From Sphingobacteriales bacterium TSM_CSS (GTDB lineage: Bacteria; Bacteroidota; Bacteroidia; Chitinophagales; UBA2359), in NCBI GenBank assembly GCA_002212985.1, contig NBMY01000065.1, forward strand, positions 1-54,287: a stretch of DNA of 54,287 nt. Reading direction: 5' to 3'. The position numbers and the translations under genes were made by a program. The stretch's first letter is position 1. Each line of letters begins with the position of its first letter. The notes below the pieces were generated by a model. The model was not told the origin of the DNA. It did not search any database and saw only the letters and a list, made by a program, of their open reading frames with translations. Positions 23,685 through 33,264 of this stretch are shown piece after piece.

Positions 23685-24947
23685 ATGGCATCAGCAACAC
23701 CGGTAGTTGTGGTTGGGGGCGGAGCGGCCGGTTTTTTTGCCGCAATTACCTGTGCGCAGTTGCAGCAGCACCGGCCGGTGCTCATTCTGGAAAAAAGCCG
23801 CCATGTGCTTGCAAAGGTTAAAATTTCGGGCGGGGGGCGGTGCAATGTTACCCATGCCTGTTTTGATGTGGCCGAACTGGTGAAAAGTTATCCTCGTGGT
23901 GCGCAAGAACTGATAGCGCCTTTTCACCGGTTTAACCCGAAACATACCATTGACTGGTTTGAAGCGCAGGGGGTTACCCTCAAAGCCGAAGCAGACGGAC
24001 GCATGTTTCCGGTTACCGACGACTCGCAAACAATTGTTGATTGCCTTGCCAATGCTGCCCAAAAATATGGCGTTGCCGTTTACCTCAACAGCGGCATTAC
24101 CGGCATTACCCCACCCCATACAGAAAATGGCGGCTGGCTGCTGCAAACCGGCAATAATAAAACTATTACAGCACACTGTGTATTGGTAGCATCGGGCAGC
24201 AGTGCGCAAATTTGGCAGATTTTATCGGGTTTGGGTCATACCATAGAAACGCCGGTTCCATCGTTGTTTACTTTCAACATTGCGCACCCGTTGCTGCATG
24301 AACTGGCGGGCATTACCATACCCGGAGTTACCATTAAAGTGCCACAAACCAAATTACAGGCTTCGGGTAACCTGCTTGTTACCCATTGGGGACTTAGCGG
24401 GCCTGCGGTGCTGCGGCTGTCGGCCTGGGGGGCAAGAGCATTACAACATCTGAATTACCGGTTTAATGTGGAAATTAACTGGGTAAACCTGCCTGCGCCC
24501 GATGTAGCGCACATACTGGCTCAATACAAGATTCAACATGCCACACGGGCAGTGCAGGCTCATGCCTTGTTTAACCTGCCGCTGCGCCTCTGGAAACGCC
24601 TTGCTGCCCAATGCCACATACCCGAAACCCTGCGCTGGGCCGATGTTTCAAAAAAACAACTGCAACAATTGGTAGCTCAACTTACGCAAACCATACTGCC
24701 CGTAACCGGTAAAAGTACCTTTAAAGAGGAGTTTGTAACCTGCGGCGGCGTGCGCCTGAGCGAGGTTAACTTTAAAACCATGGAAAGCAAACTATTGCCG
24801 CGCCTGTATTTTGCCGGCGAAATACTCAATATTGATGCCATTACCGGCGGATTTAATTTTCAGGCGGCCTGGACCTGCGGCATGATTGCCGGATCCAGTA
24901 TGGCCCAACAAGCAACTGTCGGTTATGAACCCGAAAACCATCTTTAA
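23685..24947 (+). CDS. NAD(P)/FAD-dependent oxidoreductase, BaiN/YhiN (HI0933) family
   Basis: 420 aa. The FAD-binding start is VVVVGGGAAGFFAA, followed by KVKISGGGRCNVTHA, the family hallmark. A C-terminal GGFNFQAAWTCGMIAG completes the flavin site. The physiological substrate of this family is mostly unknown (one member acts on bile acids). I chose ATG 23685, just before the Rossmann strand; the open frame begins earlier at 23589 but the added 32 residues do not resemble the family. The TauE gene starts 19 nt after its stop. Confidence 0.9.
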   Translation: MASATPVVVVGGGAAGFFAAITCAQLQQHRPVLILEKSRHVLAKVKISGGGRCNVTHACFDVAELVKSYPRGAQELIAPFHRFNPKHTIDWFEAQGVTLKAEADGRMFPVTDDSQTIVDCLANAAQKYGVAVYLNSGITGITPPHTENGGWLLQTGNNKTITAHCVLVASGSSAQIWQILSGLGHTIETPVPSLFTFNIAHPLLHELAGITIPGVTIKVPQTKLQASGNLLVTHWGLSGPAVLRLSAWGARALQHLNYRFNVEINWVNLPAPDVAHILAQYKIQHATRAVQAHALFNLPLRLWKRLAAQCHIPETLRWADVSKKQLQQLVAQLTQTILPVTGKSTFKEEFVTCGGVRLSEVNFKTMESKLLPRLYFAGEILNIDAITGGFNFQAAWTCGMIAGSSMAQQATVGYEPENHL

Positions 24948-24966
24948 CCCCAAACACTTTCTTTTT

Positions 24967-25743
24967 ATGGATACCATTTCGTGGTATGTGTATTTGTTGG
25001 GCGCTTTGGCCGGCTTAGCAGCCGGTTTTATTAACACCCTGGCCGGCAATGGCTCTGCCATAACCCTGCCTATGTTGTCCATGCTGGGTTTACCTGCCGG
25101 CATGGCCAACGGAACCAACCGTGTGGGCGTAGCGGCACAAAGCCTTACAGGTTATCTTACGTTCAGGAAAAAAGGGGTGCATACAGACGGCGCAGCATTA
25201 TGGTGGCTAATTGTGCCGGCAGTTGTTGGCTCGGTGGCCGGCGCACAGTTGGCCGTTGAGTTACATGAAAAATACCTCAACTTAGCTTTGTCTTGCCTTA
25301 TGGCGCTGCTGCTGTACTTAGTTGTAAAAGACCCCGAACGCTGGTTAGCAGCAGCCACACCAAACCCCTCCGGATTTAGGAGCGTAAAAACAACATTGCT
25401 TATGCTGGCAGTGGGGTTGTATGGCGGCTTTATTCAGGCGGGTGTGGGCATACTTATACTGGCAGCTCTAGTGTTAGGCGCTGGCTACAGCCTTAACCAG
25501 GCCAACAGCATTAAAAGTTTGCTGGTATTTGCCTTTACCATACCAGCCCTTTTCATCTTTATCATTAACGGGCAGGTAAACTGGTATTTGGGCTTACTGC
25601 TTACCGTAGGGCAAACTGCAGGCGCATGGGCGGCTGCTACTTTTGCGGTTAAAATACCCCGGGCAAATTACTGGATAAGGCTGTTGCTTATTGCAGTAAT
25701 TGTAATGGCTATTGTGCATTTCGGACGCTCTTTTGCAGCCTGA
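24967..25743 (+). CDS. TauE/SafE family membrane transporter
   Basis: 258 aa with about seven to eight hydrophobic segments and the two half-repeats of the family: GLAAGFINTLAGNGSAITLP near the start and GLYGGFIQAGVGILILAAL in the second half. Members export sulfite, sulfoacetate or related organic anions. I chose ATG 24967; ATG 24925 would overlap the flavoprotein gene. Convergent with the porin gene, with only 15 nt between the stops. Confidence 0.88.
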   Translation: MDTISWYVYLLGALAGLAAGFINTLAGNGSAITLPMLSMLGLPAGMANGTNRVGVAAQSLTGYLTFRKKGVHTDGAALWWLIVPAVVGSVAGAQLAVELHEKYLNLALSCLMALLLYLVVKDPERWLAAATPNPSGFRSVKTTLLMLAVGLYGGFIQAGVGILILAALVLGAGYSLNQANSIKSLLVFAFTIPALFIFIINGQVNWYLGLLLTVGQTAGAWAAATFAVKIPRANYWIRLLLIAVIVMAIVHFGRSFAA

Positions 25744-25758
25744 CCACCGGCACAAATC

Positions 25759-27789
25759 TTAATCGTAAAACATCCAGGCTGCCCCAAATCTGAAAACGCG
25801 GTCAATGCCCGGGTAATCGGGAGCGGTAAAATAGCTTTTGCGTTTTAATACACCTTGGTTTACGTGCTCCATTTTTACAAACAGGCGCACCCGCTTCACC
25901 TTAAAAACGCCATATACATCGGCTACAGGGTACCAGTCAATTTTATCGGCACTTTGGAGGTAAAACTGCCCGCTGGCGGGCGCAAAGGCATTGGCAAAAT
26001 AAGCGGTGTTGAGGTAAAACAAAAAGCCCAACTCTGCAGTAAGAGCATTGCGAAACAGGTTTTTTTGCCAGTAAAACAAGTTTTGAATACTAAACCGAGG
26101 CAACTGCACCTTGCTGGTGCTTGAAAACTGCAAGGCTGCCCAGGTATGCAGGTGTAAGTCTTTCCATTTTAGCCGGTGCTGCAAAGTAAACTGACTTATA
26201 TTAATGGCATCGGATAGTTGTTGCGGTTGTGCCGTTTCGTTCCACACCATATAGTTGGTAAAAGTGTGGTTGGCATACCCCATTTCAAGATTAAGCACCG
26301 GGTTAAAATAGCCGGCCCACATTTGCAAGGCATTTATTTTGTTAAAGTTGTTTTGCCACCGGTAATGGTTGGAGAAGTAAAAATCATGGATGTAATCGGG
26401 TGTTAGCCGGCTGGCAATGAGCCTCCCTTTAATACCACCCACTTTGGGTGAAATTTGAAGGCGAACATCGGCTTTTACCCAAAAATCGGCTAAGTTAAAG
26501 CCAAACAGGGCATATTGTGCTGCTGCATTGTATTGAAAAAACCGGTTATGGGGGCTACTTTGAAAGAAAAAATTAAGGGTGCCGCTTTGCAGCGGGTCTT
26601 TCTGCTCAATAACGCGGTAAAGGGTATCGCGGCGGGTGGTATAGGCATTGTTGTTGCCCAGAATAATGATTTGAATGGGAATGGTATCTTGGGTGGTAAA
26701 GCGCGTAACCCGTATGAGTTGGTGGGTAAAACCGGCGCGGAGGGTAGTGGTTTGCAGAAATCCGGCGCTGTCGGGGGCTGTTTTTTTACCAAACCAGCTT
26801 ACAAAAAACTCGTTAGTATAATGCTGCGTACCAAGTGAGTCAGCAGTTTTGCTTCGGCTGATGAAAAAATTGGGGTAAAAACCCGATGCGGGCGGTTGGC
26901 TGTCTTGGTACACGTTTTTTTGTTTTCCGGCACTAAAGGCATGTCCAATTCTAAATGTGGGGAATAGGGTTTTAATTTGCAGGGTGTCGCCAACCTGTTG
27001 GGTAACATAAGTTCCCCAATCGTAGGTTTGTTGTAGCAGCAGTTCGTTGCTTCGCTGCTTATTTTCGGCATTGGCCAGTTGCACAGGTACTACGTTAGAA
27101 CGAGGCAGCAGCAGTTCATCTAAAATTACGTTAATGGTATCGCCCAGCCGGAGTTGTTCTGCCAAAACACCGCCGTTTTGCTGCACGGTAGCGGCATTGT
27201 TTAAGAAATAGGCCAGCGCATTATAGCGGCTGTTTGTGGTTTTATACCAAACCGAGGCGCTTAAGTTTTGATGGTTGGCACGCTGCCTTCTAAATGCGCC
27301 GGGGCTGTTTAACATGCGGTAGTTAAAAAAGTATCGCAGGTTTTTGGCAATGGCTTGTGCAAAGGCAATGCGGGCGCTTTGTTCTTCCTGCCCGCCAATG
27401 GTGTATTTAATTTGTGCGTAGGGGTATTTTCCGGCATAGTACAACACCGAATCTCGAGTAAAGGCATATTTATCAAACTGCCTGAAACCGGTATGAAAGC
27501 CCATTTGTTTGTTGTATTCAAACAGTTGGCTATATGCCGCCTGTCCGTTGTTTCCAATTTGCCGCCCTCCGGTGCCGGGTTGCTGCACAGGGCTGTAAAA
27601 CGGAAACCAGAACAACCCGGTATCGGGCTGTTGTACAGGGTTGAGCGAATACCTGTCGGAAGTAAAAAATATATCCCGATAACGCGAATCGGCCATAATG
27701 GTATCGCGTTTTAAAATTTGCGCATATAGTATTGTTACCCCCTGCAAAAGCAGCAGGCAGCAAATACAGCCTAAGCGCAGCAAGGCCAT
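25759..27789 (-). CDS. Putative outer-membrane porin (Bacteroidota type)
   Basis: 676 aa from ATG 27789. An N-terminal signal (MALLRLGCICCLLLLQGVTI...AQ) is followed by a long region of alternating aromatic strands with W/Y/F girdles (e.g. RYFFNYRML, NNFNKINALQMWAGYF, HLHTWAALQFSS) and a terminal strand ending FRFGAAWMFYD. This resembles the large 'putative porin' family of Bacteroidota, which has no known substrate. The open frame extends 20 codons further, but 27789 lies 14 nt after the preceding stop and starts the signal peptide. Last gene of a cluster PNP, YciI, T9SS cargo, porin. Confidence 0.82.
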   Translation of the reverse strand: MALLRLGCICCLLLLQGVTILYAQILKRDTIMADSRYRDIFFTSDRYSLNPVQQPDTGLFWFPFYSPVQQPGTGGRQIGNNGQAAYSQLFEYNKQMGFHTGFRQFDKYAFTRDSVLYYAGKYPYAQIKYTIGGQEEQSARIAFAQAIAKNLRYFFNYRMLNSPGAFRRQRANHQNLSASVWYKTTNSRYNALAYFLNNAATVQQNGGVLAEQLRLGDTINVILDELLLPRSNVVPVQLANAENKQRSNELLLQQTYDWGTYVTQQVGDTLQIKTLFPTFRIGHAFSAGKQKNVYQDSQPPASGFYPNFFISRSKTADSLGTQHYTNEFFVSWFGKKTAPDSAGFLQTTTLRAGFTHQLIRVTRFTTQDTIPIQIIILGNNNAYTTRRDTLYRVIEQKDPLQSGTLNFFFQSSPHNRFFQYNAAAQYALFGFNLADFWVKADVRLQISPKVGGIKGRLIASRLTPDYIHDFYFSNHYRWQNNFNKINALQMWAGYFNPVLNLEMGYANHTFTNYMVWNETAQPQQLSDAINISQFTLQHRLKWKDLHLHTWAALQFSSTSKVQLPRFSIQNLFYWQKNLFRNALTAELGFLFYLNTAYFANAFAPASGQFYLQSADKIDWYPVADVYGVFKVKRVRLFVKMEHVNQGVLKRKSYFTAPDYPGIDRVFRFGAAWMFYD

Positions 27790-27802
27790 AATAGGTTGTT
27801 TT

Positions 27803-29209
27803 TTACATTTTAATAACCTTGGTGGTAAATACGCCATTTGCCGAAGCAATTTTTACTATAAAGCAGCCCGCAGGCAGGGTTGGCGGCAATACAAGTTGCT
27901 GCACCCCGTGTGTTGCCGGCTGGCTGAACGATTGATTAACGAGCAACTGTCCGGCGCTGTTGTACACTTGCGTGGTAAAGGGCAGGAGAGCGGCGTTGCG
28001 CGTGGTAATATTGAGTTGGTTTCCGGTAAAAACCGAAGGAAAAACCGACCATTGCACCGGGTTTTGCCCTTCATTGGCTATACCTGCCGGGTATTCGGGC
28101 AGCAAACCTACATCCAGCACAAACAACCCGTATTGCATATCGGAAACCAAAATATGCCCCGATGGCAGGTAGGGATAAACACCCCAGGCGCCACGGTATG
28201 AGTCGTGGTCGGTGGGCAGGTATGTTTTGTATTGGCAAACTTTAAACGGGTTGTAAGGGTCAGAAACGTCGAAAACCTGCAATCCGTCGTGGTAATAAGA
28301 AACATAGAGGTAGTTGCCCCGAATGATTTGGTTGTGCGGAATAGAGTTGGGGTCAATGTCTGAGGAAATAGTGGAAACTACCTGAATATCGGATAAATTA
28401 TCGATGCGCACCATTTTCATGGGAAGCCCGTGGTTTTCATCGGCAAACACAAAAAAATTGCCGTCCTGGGTTATCCACCCCGAATGGTTGTAGCCTTGCC
28501 CGTAAGCGGCATAATCGGTCAGCGAGCCTATTATTTGTGGGCTGTTCACGTTGGTAAAATCAACAATAAAGAAGCCGTTTCCTTCGCCGCTGAGGTAAAC
28601 CGTATCGTTTTGCACATACACATCATGCGCGCGCAGGTTGTAATCGGCTAAAAATTGAGGGTTAGTGGGGTCTTGCAGGTCAAAAACTTCCAGCCCGTGC
28701 AGGGTTTCGTTGGTATGTTTGGTTATACAGGCGTATAATTTAGCGGTTGCTGTATCTACAAACACGTTGTGTGAGCGCATAAACAGAGCATCGGAGTCAT
28801 ATACCACATGCACCGAATCGGGCAGGTAGCGGAGGTCGGCAATTTGGAGGGTGCTGTTTCCTTCGTCGCATACCATATATAAAAAACCGTTGTAAGAGTC
28901 GTAGTCGCGGTGTACCACGTAGGGTCCGGTAAAAGCACCGGGTACAAAATCGGCCTGGTAGGCATTCACCGGGTCTGTTACATCAAAAATGTGGGTTCCG
29001 GCGGTGCTGCCAATAACGGCATACTCGCGCCCGTTTTGCACAAAGCCCCAAACTTCGTTATAGGTATTGTTGTAGTATGCCGAGGGTGCCAGAGTAGTAT
29101 CTTTCCAGTTAAACAGCAGGTTGGCAACGGGGTATAACGGTTGTGCTGTTGCGGTTAAGCAAGGTGCAAAAGCAAGTAGCAGCAGAGATAAAAAGATATT
29201 ATTTTTCAT
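27803..29209 (-). CDS. Choice-of-anchor B (LVIVD repeat) protein with T9SS type A sorting domain
   Basis: 468 aa from ATG 29209. The signal peptide is KNNIFLSLLLLAFAPC...TATAQ. The body holds repeats of the LVIVD / choice-of-anchor B kind (THIFDVTDP, EVFDLQDPTNPQFL, FFIVDFTNVNSPQIIG, LQVFDVSDPYNPFKV), expected to fold as a beta-propeller. The last roughly 75 residues form a T9SS type A C-terminal domain (from VFPSVFTGNQ, ending FTTKVIKM), which is cleaved while the protein is attached to the cell surface. The function is unknown; it is probably a surface adhesin or binding protein. Lies in a cluster with the porin. Confidence 0.9.
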   Translation of the reverse strand: MKNNIFLSLLLLAFAPCLTATAQPLYPVANLLFNWKDTTLAPSAYYNNTYNEVWGFVQNGREYAVIGSTAGTHIFDVTDPVNAYQADFVPGAFTGPYVVHRDYDSYNGFLYMVCDEGNSTLQIADLRYLPDSVHVVYDSDALFMRSHNVFVDTATAKLYACITKHTNETLHGLEVFDLQDPTNPQFLADYNLRAHDVYVQNDTVYLSGEGNGFFIVDFTNVNSPQIIGSLTDYAAYGQGYNHSGWITQDGNFFVFADENHGLPMKMVRIDNLSDIQVVSTISSDIDPNSIPHNQIIRGNYLYVSYYHDGLQVFDVSDPYNPFKVCQYKTYLPTDHDSYRGAWGVYPYLPSGHILVSDMQYGLFVLDVGLLPEYPAGIANEGQNPVQWSVFPSVFTGNQLNITTRNAALLPFTTQVYNSAGQLLVNQSFSQPATHGVQQLVLPPTLPAGCFIVKIASANGVFTTKVIKM

Positions 29210-29253
29210 ATAACTGGTAATAAGAGCGTTAAAGACCAGGTTAGGGCAGCAGG

Positions 29254-29646
29254 CTATTTTGGTAATGCATCGCCGGGCAGGCCAAACCATGGATGCACTT
29301 CTACGGTTAACAGCCCGGCTTTTACCGATGCATCTTCGGACATAAGTTGTTTTACTTCGTCTTCTGATGCGTTAAAAATACCGATGCCTCTTAAATTGCC
29401 ATCACTTAACAATGGCCCCACAATAGCCAATTTGCCCGAAAGTTTCATTTCAAAAATGTGTTTCAGGTGTTTGGTCTGCAGGTCGTTCAGTTCATCATCG
29501 GAATATTTGCCGCGATTGGGGCCGCTTTTCAGCAAAAGCAGGGTATAGGCTTTCATTTGGGCAATTTGGGCATTAACATAATCTGGTGTTACCATAATTG
29601 CGGCATCCTCTTGAGCAAATTGATTTGGGGGAGTGTTTGTAAGCAT
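29254..29646 (-). CDS. YciI-like (YCII-related) protein
   Basis: 130 aa from ATG 29646. The core reads KAYTLLLLKSGPNRG ... LQTKHLKHIFEMKLSGKLAIVGPLLSDGNLRGIGIF, the usual YCII pattern with the HLKH-type His and a central G-P-L. The fold is ferredoxin-like; most members have no known reaction. ATG 29595 is an equally possible start, close to the domain edge. It lies 37 nt after the PNP stop and ahead of the T9SS cargo gene. Confidence 0.75.
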   Translation of the reverse strand: MLTNTPPNQFAQEDAAIMVTPDYVNAQIAQMKAYTLLLLKSGPNRGKYSDDELNDLQTKHLKHIFEMKLSGKLAIVGPLLSDGNLRGIGIFNASEDEVKQLMSEDASVKAGLLTVEVHPWFGLPGDALPK

Positions 29647-29683
29647 ATGCGGAGTTGCGGGCCGGAAAGGGCAAGGTGTTACG

Positions 29684-30508
29684 TTACAGCAGCCCAATGA
29701 GTTCTTTAATAATAATGGTCATTTTAGGCTCGGCGGCTTTGGCTACGGCTATTACATCTTCTACGGTAACGTATTCAATTCTTTCGGGCGGGTACCCGAC
29801 ATCGGTAATAACCGATATGGCAAATACCGGCAGGTTGCTGTGGGCAGCCACCAAAACTTCGGGCACAGTTGACATGCCTACTGCATTGGCGCCAATATGG
29901 TTCAAATAGGCGTATTCGGCTTTGGTTTCTAAGTTGGGGCCGGGTACGCTGGCATATACACCTGCGTGGCACCGGATATGATGTTTCCGGGCAATTTCCA
30001 GACCTTTTTCAATGAGGTTTTGGTCATAAACGTTGCTCATATCGGGGAAACGCGGTCCAAGTTCGGGGTAATTTTTACCGCGCAGAGGGTTGTCGGGGTG
30101 CAAGTTTATATGGTCGTTCAAAATCATTAAGTCGCCTTTGTTCATGTGGTTGCCCATGCCACCGGCGGCATTAGATATAAATAGGGTGGTTATACCCAAT
30201 TGTTTCATAACTCTTACCGGAAAGGTAACCTGTTGCATGGAATACCCTTCGTAGTAGTGGAAACGCCCCTGCATGGCAATCACGGGCTTACCCGATAAAT
30301 ACCCGAAAATAAGTTTTCCGCTGTGGCTTTCTACGGTAGAAAGCGGAAAATGCGGTATGGTATGGTAGGGCATTTCTGTAATAATATCAATTTCGCCCAC
30401 CAGGTTGCCCAAACCGGTGCCTAAAATTATGCCCACTTGTGGGGTAAACGGCGCTCCTGCCTGTATATGTTGTGTAGTTTGATGAATTTTTTCCAATAAA
30501 TTTTCCAT
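29684..30508 (-). CDS. punA: Purine nucleoside phosphorylase (trimeric, PNP-I type)
   Basis: 274 aa. Cleaves purine nucleosides with phosphate to give base and ribose 1-phosphate. Key elements: GTGLG phosphate loop, VESHSGKLIFG, QGRFHYYEGY, NAAGGM, and YASVPGPNLETKAEY followed by GMSTVPEV. At the base-recognition position, where the human enzyme has Asn243, this protein has Asp236 (VITDVG). In the human enzyme an Asn-to-Asp change there is known to increase use of adenosine, so the specificity may differ. First gene of a minus-strand cluster. Confidence 0.93.
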   Translation of the reverse strand: MENLLEKIHQTTQHIQAGAPFTPQVGIILGTGLGNLVGEIDIITEMPYHTIPHFPLSTVESHSGKLIFGYLSGKPVIAMQGRFHYYEGYSMQQVTFPVRVMKQLGITTLFISNAAGGMGNHMNKGDLMILNDHINLHPDNPLRGKNYPELGPRFPDMSNVYDQNLIEKGLEIARKHHIRCHAGVYASVPGPNLETKAEYAYLNHIGANAVGMSTVPEVLVAAHSNLPVFAISVITDVGYPPERIEYVTVEDVIAVAKAAEPKMTIIIKELIGLL

Positions 30509-30845
30509 CGGGTAGTTTGTTAAGTAATGAAGTTTAAAAAAGTATGGCGTATTGGGTGCAAAAAATCATGCAGAGCGGGGTTATAGAGGGGTTTGATTTC
30601 GAAAGCAATTTTACCCCGATTGGTCGCAGACATGTTGGGTACGGTATGAAACGGGGGCGGTTTGGGCAAATTTACTCCAGATTTTGCAAACAGCATACAT
30701 TTTAATGTGGTTCAAGCGGTAATTAACCGTTTAAACCCAAAAATTGCTTATGGCGGTTACAGACATGTAGAAAGAGTAAGCCCCCGGTCGCAGCAGCGCC
30801 GGGGGCTTTGGTTATGTTAGCAATTCTATGAGGCAGGATACCGGT
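30509..30845. other. Intergenic region between the ompA-like gene and punA
   Basis: 337 bp. It holds the hairpin at 30778-30808 and a minus-strand -7-like TAAATTTG at 30674-30667 upstream of punA, with no well-placed -33 box. Nothing else recognised. Confidence 0.5.
30778..30808 (-). terminator. Terminator hairpin after the OmpA-family gene
   Basis: A 10-bp GC-rich perfect stem, aagcccccgg (30778-30787) with ccgggggctt (30799-30808), around an 11-nt loop. It lies 37 nt past the stop of the OmpA-family gene. There is only a weak T-run after the stem. Confidence 0.7.
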
Positions 30846-32780
30846 TTACGGTTTCGGTTTGCGGCTACCTGCATCAGCGGGTCCGTTGGGTTTGGGCATA
30901 TCTTCCTGAGGCGGACATACGCGGAACTCAACACGGCGGTTCAGGGCATGGTCGGCATCAATGGCTTTGCGAACCGGCGAGTCTGACAGACCGGCAACTA
31001 CGGGTTCGGTTTCGCCGCGGTATTGGAGTACCAAACGGCTGCGTGCAATGCCATAATCTTTTACCAGTTTTTCGATAACTGCTTTGGCGCGTTTGTAAGA
31101 CAATACGTCGTTGTAGGGGTTAGAAGACCTTACATCGGTATGTCCGATAACACAGAGGGTGGTATTGGGGCAATCGCGCAGGAAGCGGGCAACTTCGGCC
31201 AGTTGAGCATCAAATTCGGGTTTGATAGAGTATTTGTTCAAATCAAACAAGATGCTGGGCAACAGCGGGTTGGCGCAAGGATCGGCTTTTACAATTGGCG
31301 GCGGAGCGCATTTTTTAACACAGTCGCAGAAGCCGTCAATGTCGTCGCATTTAATTTTGTCTTTGGGAGCTACACCGTATTGGTCAACGCGGTCAATAGC
31401 ATCGTAACGGGTGTGGGGTTCGCGGTCGTCGCAATCCAAAACGCCGTCGCGGTCGCTGTCAAGCATACGTCCACGGGTATCAACCGGGCAATTTTCGCGA
31501 GAATCGGGTTCTTCATCCCATGCGTTGGGTACGCCGTCTTTGTCGTCGTCGTTCAAATCGGGCAACTTCATATCTTCGCAGCAGGGGGGTTCTGCCAGCT
31601 CTTCGTAGGTATAGTCCAAGGGGTTCATCCACCACAGCGGTTCAACCGAGTTTTTACTGCCGATGTTGAAGTTAAGACTTGCTCCGGTAAACACATAAGT
31701 GTCATAATCGCGGGTTAAAGCGCCCCATTCCTGCCAGCGTTGGCCATCGAGCAGGTCGTCGTTGGTGTAGGTAACACGGCTTTCGAGGGCAAGGTTAATA
31801 GTGCGTCCTAATTTAAAAGCCAAACCTGCACCAGCATGAGCCGTGGGTTTGTAGGAGTAGTTGTCGCCAAGAAACTTGGGAACATAATCGTCGAAATGAC
31901 GTTCTGCCTGCGATTCAAACTCGCCGTCAACCACGTTATCCAGTTCTGCAAGTACATCTTTACGCATGTCTCTGTAGCGTCCGGTATAGATATCGGAGTT
32001 AACAATGGCATCGTAACGCTCGGCATAAGTATTGCCGTTTGCGTCTAACTGGTCCATGAAAGTGCGGTAGGCTACGCCGCCAATACCGGCAAGCCCGTAA
32101 AGGCTAACTTTGGTTTCGCGTTTGTGGAAACGGATGTTGTGAATGTTGAACACACCCGAAATGCTCAGTTCGCGAATATTGGTTTTGTAGTTGTAGAACA
32201 CATTACGCCCGGTGTTGGTATTGGGGTCAATGTAGTTGGGGGTGGGATCATCGTTGAACTCACCGTAGAGGTCTTCGTTGCCGGCCAACGCACCATTGGG
32301 GTGGTAGGTGGGGTCAATAGAGCTGAAAGACCAACCTTGAGCGGCCTCCCAATTTCTGCCCCAGGTAGAACCCATCATGAAGTTACCGCGCAGCGAGAAA
32401 ACATAACCGAATGAACGGCGGATGTGCCCTCCGAAACCAAGTTTCGTATGAAACTTGTCACCAGCTTTCCAATCGGTGAAACCGGTATGAATATCGCCGC
32501 TTACCATGAGCAAGCCGGCATCCAGGCCAATTTCCCATTTGTCGCGCGGGCGGGCGGGGTAGTTGTACTTTCTGTCCAAAAACTTGTCTTGCTGATCTTG
32601 TCTTTTCTTGGGAACAAAGTCTTTGTACTCTTCACTTCTAAAAGCCGGATACGGGTAACCGTCATCGGAGGCTTTTTCTTCTTCGGTTTTTGTTTCACCT
32701 TCTTCCTGAGCGAACAGGGCAAACGAAGTTGCCATCACAAGAAAGAAAGCAAGAAGCCAGTGTTTCTTACCTAACATCAT
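30846..32780 (-). CDS. OmpA-family outer-membrane protein with thrombospondin type 3 repeats
   Basis: 644 aa from ATGATG at 32780. The signal peptide is GKKHWLLAFFLVMATSFALFAQ. Residues about 60-430 form a beta-barrel-like part. A short run of Ca-binding TSP3 units follows (DLNDDDKDGVPNAWD, DSDRDGVLDCDD), and then a C-terminal OmpA/MotB peptidoglycan-binding domain (ILFDLNKYSIKPEF, IGHTDVRSSNPYN, LSYKRAKAV, NRRVEFRV). It ties outer membrane to cell wall. The longer open frame up to 32957 lacks a signal and is not used. Ends at a GC-rich hairpin. Confidence 0.92.
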   Translation of the reverse strand: MMLGKKHWLLAFFLVMATSFALFAQEEGETKTEEEKASDDGYPYPAFRSEEYKDFVPKKRQDQQDKFLDRKYNYPARPRDKWEIGLDAGLLMVSGDIHTGFTDWKAGDKFHTKLGFGGHIRRSFGYVFSLRGNFMMGSTWGRNWEAAQGWSFSSIDPTYHPNGALAGNEDLYGEFNDDPTPNYIDPNTNTGRNVFYNYKTNIRELSISGVFNIHNIRFHKRETKVSLYGLAGIGGVAYRTFMDQLDANGNTYAERYDAIVNSDIYTGRYRDMRKDVLAELDNVVDGEFESQAERHFDDYVPKFLGDNYSYKPTAHAGAGLAFKLGRTINLALESRVTYTNDDLLDGQRWQEWGALTRDYDTYVFTGASLNFNIGSKNSVEPLWWMNPLDYTYEELAEPPCCEDMKLPDLNDDDKDGVPNAWDEEPDSRENCPVDTRGRMLDSDRDGVLDCDDREPHTRYDAIDRVDQYGVAPKDKIKCDDIDGFCDCVKKCAPPPIVKADPCANPLLPSILFDLNKYSIKPEFDAQLAEVARFLRDCPNTTLCVIGHTDVRSSNPYNDVLSYKRAKAVIEKLVKDYGIARSRLVLQYRGETEPVVAGLSDSPVRKAIDADHALNRRVEFRVCPPQEDMPKPNGPADAGSRKPKP

Positions 32781-33264
32781 AAGGTGTAGTTTTAATCCGT
32801 TATATTTATGATTTTCTGATTCAAATGAACTTGTCTTGAGTTTAGGGCGCAAGATAAACACAAAAAACGAGATAACACGCAAATATATGTTGCCCTCCCT
32901 AATAAACAAACAAATTTGCCGTTTTTTTACGACAAATTTTAAACAGTTTTTTAACAAACCACAATTTCAGTTGCAAAGCTAAGAAAAAAGGGTATATTTG
33001 TTAAGGGTTAGACTGCAAAATTATTTTTCTGTCACCATTTTTGCTATGTTTTGCTTTATTTTTCTTTACAAATAAATTAGTTGGGACACCCGCTACTTGG
33101 GTTTTATCATCTTTAAGCAATGAACACCATCATTATTCACCAAAAAGCAAGCCAGTTTTAGCAACAATTTTACCCGCACCAAAGGCACTTGTGTAAAATT
33201 ACCTATTTTTGACGAAAAAATTTACCAATCATCATTTTATTCATTAAAAACCCATTTTCAGAAC
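32781..33264. other. Divergent intergenic region ompA-like / small lipoprotein
   Basis: 484 bp, AT-rich. Minus-strand -7-like boxes occur at 32981-32974 and 33023-33016, and a plus-strand TATTTTTG at 33204-33211; none has a TTG at the right distance. No gene recognised. Confidence 0.45.
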
